A stretch of 16,310 nt of DNA. Origin: SHYQ01 sp041674525. GTDB taxonomy: Bacteria > Chloroflexota > Dehalococcoidia > UBA2979. Of this stretch, positions 1 through 6,805 are shown piece after piece (the stretch's first letter is position 1; every line of letters begins with the position of its first letter). The DNA lies in NCBI GenBank assembly GCA_041674525.1, contig JBAYVN010000053.1, positions 1 through 16,310 of the forward strand, written 5' to 3'. The position numbers were made by a program, and so were the translations under genes. The notes under the pieces were generated by a model. That model was not told where the DNA came from and did no database searches. It worked only from the letters and a program-made list of their open reading frames with translations.

Positions 1-357
1 GAAGCGCCCGCGGCCGCGCACGTACTTCACGCGGCGGGCGCGGCTGAGCTGTCCGAGTCCGCCGGTGAGCCGGCCGACGACCTCGTCCTTCCAGATGCGC
101 ACGCGGTCGACGTCGATGGCGGGCTCGCCGAACGTCACGCCGAGGTCGGCGGCCTCGCGCGCCTCGTTCACGACGTTGGCGACGTGGAGCAGGGCCTTGC
201 TGGGGATGCATCCGCGGTAAAGGCAGACGCCGCCGGGGTTGGGCTCGGTGTCGATCAGCGTGACGTCCAGGCCCTCCTCAGCGGCGAGGAACGCAGCGGG
301 ATAGCCGCCGGGCCCCGCGCCGAGGACGGCCACCCGCAGTGCCTGATTCGTCGTCAC
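1..357 (-). CDS. lpdA: Dihydrolipoyl dehydrogenase (E3), N-terminal part, cut by window edge
   Basis: E3 is the FAD flavoprotein that reoxidises the dihydrolipoyl group of E2 and passes electrons to NAD+; this copy presumably serves the pyruvate dehydrogenase complex. The visible 119 codons begin at a GTG and show the dinucleotide-binding loop GAGPGG (residues 13-18) and the redox disulfide motif GGVCLYRGCIPSKALL, with the two active cysteines at about 45 and 50. The usual CLNVGC core reads CLYRGC here, but the Cys spacing is intact. The GTG at 357 was chosen because GGAGGGG lies about 8-12 nt upstream, inside the end of the E2 gene. The E2 stop is only 5 nt before it, so the two are surely co-transcribed and probably translationally coupled. 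The NAD domain and dimer interface lie outside the window. Family assignment is secure; the exact complex served is inferred from the neighbour. Confidence 0.93.
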   Translation of the reverse strand, partial: MTTNQALRVAVLGAGPGGYPAAFLAAEEGLDVTLIDTEPNPGGVCLYRGCIPSKALLHVANVVNEAREAADLGVTFGEPAIDVDRVRIWKDEVVGRLTGGLGQLSRARRVKYVRGRGRF

Positions 358-362
358 GCTCG

Positions 363-1751
363 CTACCCCTCCAGTGCCATGATCAGCGGGTTCTTGATCG
401 CCTCGACGATCCACGACATGAAACGCGCGCCGTCCGCGCCGTCGATGATGCGGTGGTCCATGCCGAAGGACAGCGGCATGCGCAGGCGTGGCTTCCACTC
501 GCCATTCTCGTACACGGGCACCGTCTCGGCACGCCCCAGTCCGAGGATCGCGATCTCCGGCCAGTTGATGATCGGATCGAAGTACCCGGTGCCGAGGCTG
601 CCGAGGTTGGTGACGGTGAAGGTGGCCCCTCGCTGCTCCTCGATGGTGAGTGCGTTGTTGCGCGCGCGCTCGGCGATCTCGTTGAGCTCCACGGAGAGGT
701 CGATGATGTTCTTCTGGTCGACGTGCTCGATCTTCGGCACCACCAGGCCGCGCTCGGTGTCGACGGCGACGCCGAGGTGGATGTAGCGCTTGAGGATGAG
801 CTCGTTGCTGTCGGTGTCGATGCTGGCGTTGATGCGCGGGTGCGCGCGCAGCGCCGCGGCCACGACTTTCAGGATCATCACCGAGATCGTCAGGTTGCCG
901 CCCGCGGCTCGCGCTCGCTCGCGGTGCTGCTGGCGCAGTGCCTCCATCGCCGTGACATCGGCGTGGTGGTAGATGTGCGCGTGCGGGATCTCCGCCCACG
1001 ACTGCGTCATGTTGCGCATCACGGTGCGGCGCAGGCGCGTCAGCGGCTCGCGCGTCACCTCGCCCCACTGCGCGAAGTCGGGGAGCGAGACGCGCTCCCG
1101 AGCCGCCTCCGGCGACATCTGCACGATCACGGGGCGTGAGGTCTGCTCACGCACGTGGCGCTGGACGTCGTCGGCGGTGATGCGCCCGCCCGGGCCGGTG
1201 CCGGTGATGCCGCTCAGGTCGACGCCGATGTTCCGCGCCAGCTGGCGGACGGACGGCCCGGTGGGCGCCGGTGGCTGCACCGGCGCACGCGACGGGGGCG
1301 GAGGGGGCGGCTGAACAGCCGTCGGCGGTGCGGGCGGTGCGACCGGCGCCGGCGGCGGCACGGGAGCGGGGGGACGAGTGGCCCCCGGCGGCGGGGGCGG
1401 GGGGATGAAGGCCGGCGGCGCAGGCGGCGGCGCAAGCGGCGGCGTGGGTGCGGTCGTGGCAGCAGCGCCGGCGGCTGGCGGCACGGAGGGTGCGGCCGGC
1501 GCGGCGGGCGAAGTGACGCCGGACTCCACGGTGAACAGCACCTGTCCAGGCTTCACCACGTCCCCCGGCACGATGTGGATCTTCGTCACGCGCCCGGCCA
1601 GCTCGGACGGCACGTCCAGCGTGGCCTTCTCGGTCTCAATCTCCAGCAGCGGCTGGTCGACTGCGATCACGTCCCCCTCGGCGACGAGGATCTTCAGGAC
1701 GTCGGCCTCGTCGATGTTCTCGCCGAGGTTGGGAAGGGCGAAGTCCGCCAC
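363..1751 (-). CDS. aceF: Dihydrolipoamide acetyltransferase, pyruvate dehydrogenase E2
   Basis: E2 core of a 2-oxo acid dehydrogenase complex: it takes the acyl group from E1 on a lipoyl arm and transfers it to CoA. Of 462 residues, 1-80 form a single lipoyl domain, with the lipoylated lysine K42 in ETEKATLDV. Residues about 81-166 are a Pro/Ala linker with two poly-proline runs. Residues 166-200 form the E1/E3-binding domain (SVRQLARNIGVDLSGITGTG). About 225-460 is the catalytic acyltransferase domain, ending with DHRIIDGADG (catalytic H433 and D437). The reading frame stays open to 1811, but the GTG at 1751 was chosen: AAGGGG sits about 9 nt upstream and the lipoyl domain begins at once. 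The gene is divergent from the homodimeric-type E1 gene and heads an operon with E3, so the substrate is most likely pyruvate. A branched-chain or 2-oxoglutarate E2 is less likely because E1 is of the AceE type. Confidence 0.93.
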   Translation of the reverse strand: MADFALPNLGENIDEADVLKILVAEGDVIAVDQPLLEIETEKATLDVPSELAGRVTKIHIVPGDVVKPGQVLFTVESGVTSPAAPAAPSVPPAAGAAATTAPTPPLAPPPAPPAFIPPPPPPGATRPPAPVPPPAPVAPPAPPTAVQPPPPPPSRAPVQPPAPTGPSVRQLARNIGVDLSGITGTGPGGRITADDVQRHVREQTSRPVIVQMSPEAARERVSLPDFAQWGEVTREPLTRLRRTVMRNMTQSWAEIPHAHIYHHADVTAMEALRQQHRERARAAGGNLTISVMILKVVAAALRAHPRINASIDTDSNELILKRYIHLGVAVDTERGLVVPKIEHVDQKNIIDLSVELNEIAERARNNALTIEEQRGATFTVTNLGSLGTGYFDPIINWPEIAILGLGRAETVPVYENGEWKPRLRMPLSFGMDHRIIDGADGARFMSWIVEAIKNPLIMALEG

Positions 1752-1799
1752 CGTGCAGCCCCTTCTCGCGGGGGCCGCACGCCGCGGCCCATCGCGGGC

Positions 1800-1805
1800 G
1801 TTATA
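1800..1805 (-). promoter_or_regulatory. Candidate -10 box for the E2-E3 operon
   Basis: On the minus strand the sequence reads CTATAAC, a good -10 match (TATAAC) in very GC-rich surroundings. It would start transcription near 1793, about 40 nt before the E2 GTG. No convincing -35 hexamer is seen at 16-18 nt. The call rests on base composition and position only. Confidence 0.35.
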
Positions 1806-1879
1806 GCACACTCCTCCCGTACGGAACCCGCGTCCGGGACCGCGCGCGCAGACCGTGCATGTGCGGACGCCGATCGTGA

Positions 1880-1893
1880 CGAGCGTACGCTCG
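1880..1893. promoter_or_regulatory. 14-bp perfect palindrome between E2 and aceE
   Basis: CGAGCGTACGCTCG is a gapless perfect palindrome in the divergent pyruvate dehydrogenase control region. It sits about 60 bp before the inferred aceE start site and about 90 bp before the inferred E2 start site. This is a plausible position for a dimeric regulator that acts on one or both promoters. A chance palindrome is possible in GC-rich DNA, and no regulator gene lies nearby. Confidence 0.35.
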
Positions 1894-1932
1894 CGGCACC
1901 GTCGCGCCTCGTCGGTTCGTCTGACACGGTGC

Positions 1933-1938
1933 TATATT
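1933..1938 (+). promoter_or_regulatory. Candidate -10 box for aceE
   Basis: TATATT stands out as the only AT-rich hexamer upstream of aceE and would place the transcript start near 1945, giving a leader of about 50 nt. The -35 region (around 1910-1917, GTCGGTT) is a poor match, so the promoter may need an activator or use another sigma factor. Inferred from sequence only. Confidence 0.4.
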
Positions 1939-1950
1939 GCGTGCGTGATG

Positions 1951-1973
1951 CCACACGGCCTTCAGGCCGGTGG
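1951..1973 (+). other. Leader hairpin ahead of aceE
   Basis: CCAC-A-CGGCC, loop TTCA, GGCCG-GTGG folds into a 9-bp stem with one bulged A. It lies between the candidate -10 box and the ribosome binding site (GGGGAG at 1981-1986). If the inferred start near 1945 is right, the stem forms close to the 5' end of the aceE mRNA. It could stabilise the message or modulate translation. No T-run follows, so it does not resemble an intrinsic terminator. Confidence 0.4.
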
Positions 1974-1993
1974 AACCGCGGGGGAGAAGCATT

Positions 1994-4687
1994 GTGACAA
2001 CTGGTTCAGAGCAGGTCGTGTCCGCACAGGCGTCGTCGCGGCCGGCGGAGCAGGCGCCCGATCCCGAGCAGCTCAGGAGTTGGGCTGACGCGTTCGACGC
2101 GGTGATCGCCGCGGAGGGGCCCGCGCGCGCCGCCGCGATCCTCCGGAAGCTCCTCGATCGCGCGACCGCGCAGCGCGTCCCCATCCCCCCGGTGGTGAAC
2201 ACGCCGTACTGGAACACGATCGGCGTGGACGCGCAGCCTGCGTATCCCGGCGATCTCGCGGTCGAGGATCGCATCAGCGCGGCCGTCCGCTGGAACGCGC
2301 TGGCGATGGTGGTGCGCGCGAACCGCACGAGCAGCGAACTCGGCGGGCACATCGCCACGTACGCCTCGATCGCCGACCTGTTCGAGGTGGGCTTCAACCA
2401 CTTCTTCCGCGCCGCCTCGAAGAGCGAGGGCGACCCTGCCGCGGGTCCACGCACCGGCGACATGGTCTTCTTCCAGCCCCACGCCGCGCCGGGCGTCTAC
2501 GCGCGCGCGTTCCTGGAGGGCCGCCTGAGCGAGGATCGCCTGGCGAACTTCCGCCGCGAGACGAGCGGCCCCGTCGCCTCGTCGGGAACCATCGCCCCGG
2601 ACAGCGAGGGACTCCCGTCGTACTGTCATCCGTGGCTGATGCCGGACTTCTGGCAGTTCCCGACCGGCTCCATGGGCCTAGGTCCGATCCAGGCGATCTA
2701 CCAGGCGCGCTTCATGCGCTACCTGCAGCACCGCGGGATCGCGGACACCACCGGGCGCAAGGTGTGGGCGTTCGTCGGCGACGGCGAGATGGACGAGCCG
2801 GAGTCGCTCGCGGGCCTGTCGCTGGCCGCGCGCGAGGGACTCGACAACCTGATCTTCGTCGTCAACTGCAACCTGCAGCGTCTGGACGGCCCCGTGCGTG
2901 GCAACGGCTCGATCATCCGCGAGCTCGAGGGCCTGTTCGCGGGTGCCGGCTGGAACGTCATCAAGGTCATGTGGAGCTCCGACTGGGATCCGCTCTTCGC
3001 GCGCGACGAGGAAGGCATCATCCTCAAGCGCCTCGACGAGACGGTGGACGGCGAGTTCCAGCGCTACGCCGCCACTGACGGCCGGTTCAACCGCGAGCAC
3101 TTCTTCGACAAGTACGCCGAGCTGCAGGCGCTGGTCGCGGACCTGTCCGACGAGGACATCGACCGGCTGCGCCGCGGGGGCCACGACCCCGTGAAGATCT
3201 ACGCCGCGTACCGCGCGGCCGAGATGCACCGGGGACAGCCCACCGTAATCCTCGCCCACACCATGAAGGGCTACGGGATGGGCAGCTGGGGCCAGGGCCG
3301 CATGGGCGCCCACCAGCAGAAGAACCTGGACGAGGAGGCGCTGCTCGCCTTCCGCGACCGCTTCTCGCTCCCGATCAGCGATGACGAGGCGAAGGACCTC
3401 GCCTTCTACCAGCTCCCGGAGGGCGGGCCCGAACTCCGCTACCTGCACGAGCGCCGCGCCGCCCTGGGTGGCTACCTCCCCGAGCGATCGAGCGAGGCGC
3501 CGAGGCTCCCGGTGCCGGAGCTGTCGGCCTTCTCGCGGGTGATCGAGGGCACCGGCGGCCGCGACCAGTCCACGACGATGGCCTTCGGGCAACTACTCGC
3601 CCAGTTGCTGCGCGATCCGAACGTCGGACCGTACGTGGTGCCGATCGTCGCCGATGAGGCGCGCACGTTCGGCATGCACACGCTCTTCCGGCCGGCCGGG
3701 ATCTATTCGCCGCACGGGCAGCTCTACGAGCCTGAGGACAAGAGCGCCCTGGTCTACTACCGCGAGGCCACCGACGGCCAGATCCTCGAGGAGGGGATCT
3801 GCGAGATCGGCGCGCTCTCGTCGTGGATCGCGGCAGCGACCAGCTACAGCACCCACGGCGTACCGATGCTGCCGCTGTACATCTTCTACTCGTGCTTCGG
3901 ATTCCAGCGCGTCGGCGATCTCATCTGGGCCGCCGCCGACCAGCGCGCGCGCGGCTTCCTCTTCGGCGCCACCGCGGGACGCACCACGCTCTCGGGCGAG
4001 GGCCTGCAGCACCAGGACGGCACCAGCCAGCTCTGGGCGTCCACCATCGGCACCTGCCGGGCGTACGACCCCTGCTTCGGCTACGAGATGGCGACGATCA
4101 TGCAGGACGGCATCCGCCGCATGCTCGACGCGCAGGAGGACGTCTTCTACTACATCACCGCGATGAACGAGGAGTACGCCCACCCCGCGATGCCGGAGGG
4201 CACCGCCGAGGGCATCGTGCGCGGCATGTACCTGCTGGAGGAACGCGCCGGGGCACAGGTGCAGCTCCTCGGGTCGGGCACGATCCTGCGCGAGGCGCTC
4301 GCCGCCGCCGAGATCCTCGAGCGCGAGCACGGGATCGCGGCGAACGTGTGGAGCGTCACCAGCTGGTCGGAGCTGCGCTGGGATGGCATGGTCGCCACCG
4401 GCAACGCATCCTCGGCCGTGCGCGAGGCGCGCCGCGCTCCCGAGGGAGCGACGACGAGCTGGGTCGCCGGTTGCCTGGGCGCGACCGTCGGCCCGATCAT
4501 CGCCGCCACGGACTACGTGAGCGCGGTGCCGGACCTCATCCGCCCGTTCGTGCCTGCCGGCCGGGAGTACACCGCGCTGGGGACGGACGGCTTCGGCCGC
4601 AGCGACATGCGCAAGAACCTGCGCTCCTTCTTCGGCGTGGGGCGCGAGGCGATCGTGCGGTCGGCCCTGGAGCACCTCGGCCGCTAG
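1994..4687 (+). CDS. aceE: Pyruvate dehydrogenase E1, homodimeric type
   Basis: Thiamine-diphosphate-dependent decarboxylation of pyruvate and reductive acetylation of the E2 lipoyl group. The 897-residue protein is close to the family length and matches the alpha2-type E1 throughout. Visible landmarks are GGHIATYAS near the N-terminus, the ThDP/Mg motif beginning GDGEMDEPES (about 262-271) with its partner NCN (about 291-293), LQRLDGP, a central YYREATDGQILEEGI stretch, and the C-terminal LGTDGFGRSDMRKNLR block. An in-frame start exists at 1970, but GTG 1994 has the better ribosome binding site (GGGGAGAAG, about 8 nt upstream) and lies beyond the leader hairpin. Transcription is divergent from E2-E3, so E1 can be controlled separately. 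A ChrB-domain gene follows 63 bp downstream on the same strand. No frameshift or lost motif was noticed. Confidence 0.95.
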   Translation: MTTGSEQVVSAQASSRPAEQAPDPEQLRSWADAFDAVIAAEGPARAAAILRKLLDRATAQRVPIPPVVNTPYWNTIGVDAQPAYPGDLAVEDRISAAVRWNALAMVVRANRTSSELGGHIATYASIADLFEVGFNHFFRAASKSEGDPAAGPRTGDMVFFQPHAAPGVYARAFLEGRLSEDRLANFRRETSGPVASSGTIAPDSEGLPSYCHPWLMPDFWQFPTGSMGLGPIQAIYQARFMRYLQHRGIADTTGRKVWAFVGDGEMDEPESLAGLSLAAREGLDNLIFVVNCNLQRLDGPVRGNGSIIRELEGLFAGAGWNVIKVMWSSDWDPLFARDEEGIILKRLDETVDGEFQRYAATDGRFNREHFFDKYAELQALVADLSDEDIDRLRRGGHDPVKIYAAYRAAEMHRGQPTVILAHTMKGYGMGSWGQGRMGAHQQKNLDEEALLAFRDRFSLPISDDEAKDLAFYQLPEGGPELRYLHERRAALGGYLPERSSEAPRLPVPELSAFSRVIEGTGGRDQSTTMAFGQLLAQLLRDPNVGPYVVPIVADEARTFGMHTLFRPAGIYSPHGQLYEPEDKSALVYYREATDGQILEEGICEIGALSSWIAAATSYSTHGVPMLPLYIFYSCFGFQRVGDLIWAAADQRARGFLFGATAGRTTLSGEGLQHQDGTSQLWASTIGTCRAYDPCFGYEMATIMQDGIRRMLDAQEDVFYYITAMNEEYAHPAMPEGTAEGIVRGMYLLEERAGAQVQLLGSGTILREALAAAEILEREHGIAANVWSVTSWSELRWDGMVATGNASSAVREARRAPEGATTSWVAGCLGATVGPIIAATDYVSAVPDLIRPFVPAGREYTALGTDGFGRSDMRKNLRSFFGVGREAIVRSALEHLGR

Positions 4688-4750
4688 AGCGCGGTACGGC
4701 AGCGGAGTCAGGCAGGGGTTTCGCGGGAGGCGCGAGGAGCGGGGGAACAC

Positions 4751-5224
4751 ATGCAGTGGGTGATGACGGACCACGTCCACTACGATCGGGTCGCCGCCTG
4801 CTGGATGATCCAGCGCTTCATCGATCCCGCCGCCGAGATCTCCTTCGCGCCCAGCCGCACGCCCCTCGAGGATCTGCCCGAGGGCGCGATCCCGCTCGCG
4901 TTCCCCGGCGCCAGGCTCGGTCCGCACGACGCGAACGGTCCGCTGTTCGTGAAGGTGCTGCGCGAGTACGGCATCGAGGATCCCGCGCTCGAGCTGATTG
5001 GCGAGGTGATCGCGAAGGGCATCGATTACGTGCTCCACGACTACCGTCCCGATCCCGCTGACCGCTATGGCCAGATGGGCGTCGGTCTGGCCGCGTTCGC
5101 GGACGGCATGATCGTCCTGGAGCCCTCGGACCCCAAGCGCCTCGAGGACAGCTACATCGTCTGGGATTCGATCTACGCGCTGTTCAAGGCGAACAAGCAG
5201 CGCCTCGGACCCCGCACCGCCTGA
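4751..5224 (+). CDS. ChrB C-terminal-domain protein (chromate resistance family)
   Basis: The 157 residues correspond to the C-terminal domain of ChrB (the 'chromate resistance exported protein' family). The diagnostic opening is HVHYDRVAACWMIQRFIDPAAEISF, equivalent to the family's VDRIACPWLIRRFIDP pattern and shown here in two parts: HVHYDRVAACW (8-18) then MIQRFIDPAAEISF (19-32). FPGARLGPHD (51-60) and the terminal VWDSIYALFKAN also fit. The N-terminal ChrB regulatory domain is absent. In known systems ChrB regulates or assists the ChrA chromate transporter. No chrA is in this window, so a chromate role is unproven. Conserved Cys/His residues (C17, H59) would suit metal binding. The ATG is preceded by GGAGCGGGGG at about 6 nt. 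It lies 63 bp after aceE and may be read through from it. Domain assignment is fairly sure; function is not. Confidence 0.8.
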   Translation: MQWVMTDHVHYDRVAACWMIQRFIDPAAEISFAPSRTPLEDLPEGAIPLAFPGARLGPHDANGPLFVKVLREYGIEDPALELIGEVIAKGIDYVLHDYRPDPADRYGQMGVGLAAFADGMIVLEPSDPKRLEDSYIVWDSIYALFKANKQRLGPRTA

Positions 5225-5258
5225 GCCTCGCGCCGGTGTCGCGGCGTGCTGCGTCGAC

Positions 5259-6692
5259 TCAGACGCCCGCCATCCCGGCGACGGTCGCGATCACCTGCGC
5301 GGCGCGTCCGTTCTGCTGGTAGGAGCGCAGGATCTGGAGCTTCTCGGCCTCCAGCGACCCTTCGGCGTGGATCGCGAGCAGCTCCTGGTAGGGGCCGTAC
5401 TCCCCGGCGGTGAGATCGGCGACGAAGTTGAGGAGCCGCGTCCGCTGCTCGCCGCTCACCCCCTTGCGGCCGGCGAGGTACTTCTGCAGGAACGGGCGCA
5501 GTTCCTCGGTGCTCCAGTCCTCCGCTCCCGGCGCGGTGACCAGGAGGCCGCCCGCGATCTCCTGGAGGTGCTGCACGGCCTCGTGGTAGCCGTGCGCGAA
5601 GTGGCTCTTCGCGATGTTCACGGTCATCGGGTCGGGCGCCACCTGGCCGCCGGGCTTCGGCACGCACCGCTCGGCCGCCTTCTCGGTCATCGCGCGCAGC
5701 GTCTCGGCGTAGGCGATCAGGCGCGCGAACTTGTCGCGGACGTGCCCCGCCGAGGCGATGCCGTTGTAGTCCGCGGCCAGCGCGGCGGCTCCGCAGATCG
5801 CGTCCACCAGCGGAAGCTTGTAGGAGACCGCCGTGAAGCGGTGGTACTCCACGAAGGTCAGGGCCAGCGCCCCGGCGGCGGCGGTGTCCCCGTCCAGGAA
5901 GATGCGGTCGCTGGGGACGAAGACATCGTCGAAGATCGTCATCGTCTCCATCATCTTGTGCTCGTGCGTGATCGGGTGCTCCATCGCGCGGGTCTCGCGA
6001 TCGCCGTACGGGCTTGCGATCAGACGTACCCCCGGTGTGTTCACCGGCACCGCGAACGCGATGCTCCAGTCCTGCTCTTCGGGCCCCATCGCGCGGGTCG
6101 GCAGGACGATCACCTCGTTCGCGTTCGTCGTGCACGAGGTGTGGAACTTCGCGCCGCGCACCACCACGCCGTCCGCGCGCCGCTCCACCACGCGCAGGTA
6201 CATGTCGGGGTCTTCCTGCTCGGAGGGGCGCAGCATGCGGTCGCCCTTTGCATCCGTCTGCGCCACCGAGAGCGCCAGGTCGTTGTCCCGGCAGTGCTCG
6301 TAGAACCGCTGCACCCGGTCGTGGTACGGGCCGTCCAGCTCCGCCGTCACCGCGAGCAGCGCGAAGATGGCGTCCGTGCCGATCTCCTTCAGCAGCACCA
6401 CCAGGGTGTTCCCCGCCGTGGTTCCCGCCTCGATCAGCCGCGATCGCAGGAGCAGGTCCTCCGTCGAGCGGGGGATGCGGTAGAAGCGGCTGTACTGCTG
6501 CCCGCCCTCCTCGACGACCGCGAGGTCGCGATACGCGGGGTCCTCCGCCATCGCGAAGTCGAGTGCGCCGTGGCGGGTGGCCTTCCCGATCACCGGGTGC
6601 CGGGTGACGTCATCCACTGGCTTGCCCCGGAACCACACCGTCCGTCCGTCGCGCAGGGATTCGAAGTACTGTTCCGGCGTCCGGAGAGCCAC
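5259..6692 (-). CDS. HpaB / 4-hydroxybutyryl-CoA dehydratase-fold flavoprotein
   Basis: The 477-residue protein belongs to the acyl-CoA-dehydrogenase-fold family that includes 4-hydroxyphenylacetate 3-hydroxylase (HpaB) and 4-hydroxybutyryl-CoA dehydratase (AbfD). It starts with the family opening RTPEQYFESLRDGR and carries DAKGDRMLRPSEQEDPDMYLRVVE (147-170), GVVVRGAKFHTS (175-186), IFDDVFVPSDRIFLDG (253-268) and AALAADYNG (303-311), all clear family blocks. Aligned by eye to AbfD, the Fe-S ligands C99, C103 and C299 correspond to V99, E103 and Y291, while the fourth ligand His is kept (H284). A [4Fe-4S] dehydratase is therefore unlikely, and an FADH2-dependent aromatic hydroxylase or another flavin reaction is more probable. 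No flavin reductase (HpaC) is adjacent. The GTG start has AAGGA about 7 nt upstream. It lies 113 bp downstream of the M42 gene on the same strand. The substrate is unknown. Confidence 0.85.
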   Translation of the reverse strand: MALRTPEQYFESLRDGRTVWFRGKPVDDVTRHPVIGKATRHGALDFAMAEDPAYRDLAVVEEGGQQYSRFYRIPRSTEDLLLRSRLIEAGTTAGNTLVVLLKEIGTDAIFALLAVTAELDGPYHDRVQRFYEHCRDNDLALSVAQTDAKGDRMLRPSEQEDPDMYLRVVERRADGVVVRGAKFHTSCTTNANEVIVLPTRAMGPEEQDWSIAFAVPVNTPGVRLIASPYGDRETRAMEHPITHEHKMMETMTIFDDVFVPSDRIFLDGDTAAAGALALTFVEYHRFTAVSYKLPLVDAICGAAALAADYNGIASAGHVRDKFARLIAYAETLRAMTEKAAERCVPKPGGQVAPDPMTVNIAKSHFAHGYHEAVQHLQEIAGGLLVTAPGAEDWSTEELRPFLQKYLAGRKGVSGEQRTRLLNFVADLTAGEYGPYQELLAIHAEGSLEAEKLQILRSYQQNGRAAQVIATVAGMAGV

Positions 6693-6805
6693 GGTGTGTC
6701 CTTGTCGCTGCGGCGCGGGTCGGGGATGCCCGTCACGGCATGCGCGCCGGGGCGATCATCCTGCGCCCCGGGGGCGCGGGCAATCCGCGGGGCCGCCGGC
6801 GCGGC

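Noticed and set aside
339..1139. Long rightward open frame of 266 codons
   Set aside because: It lies wholly antisense to or overlapping the clear E2 gene, has Arg/Ala/His/Val-rich low-complexity translation and matches no family; a GC-rich shadow.
1310..1500. GGC/GCC-rich near-repeats that look like a simple-sequence or array region
   Set aside because: They encode the proline/alanine linker of E2 in frame; codons vary and there are no regular spacers, so this is not a CRISPR or tandem array.
3593..5038. Leftward open frame of 481 codons
   Set aside because: It is antisense to the catalytic half of aceE and to the ChrB-like gene, both certain by motifs; its translation has no recognisable domain.
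5225..5258. Small stem (CGCCG, GTGTCG, CGGCG) between the convergent ChrB-like and HpaB-like genes
   Set aside because: Only 5 bp without a T-run; too weak to call a terminator in this base composition.
5173..6135. Leftward open frame of 320 codons
   Set aside because: It overlaps the HpaB-like gene in another frame and is an Arg/Gly/Asp-rich translation without family features.
6693..6805. GC stem GCGCC-CCGGG-GGCGC between the M42 and HpaB-like genes as a terminator
   Set aside because: The stem is short, no T-run follows and both genes face the same way with a modest gap, so read-through is just as likely.
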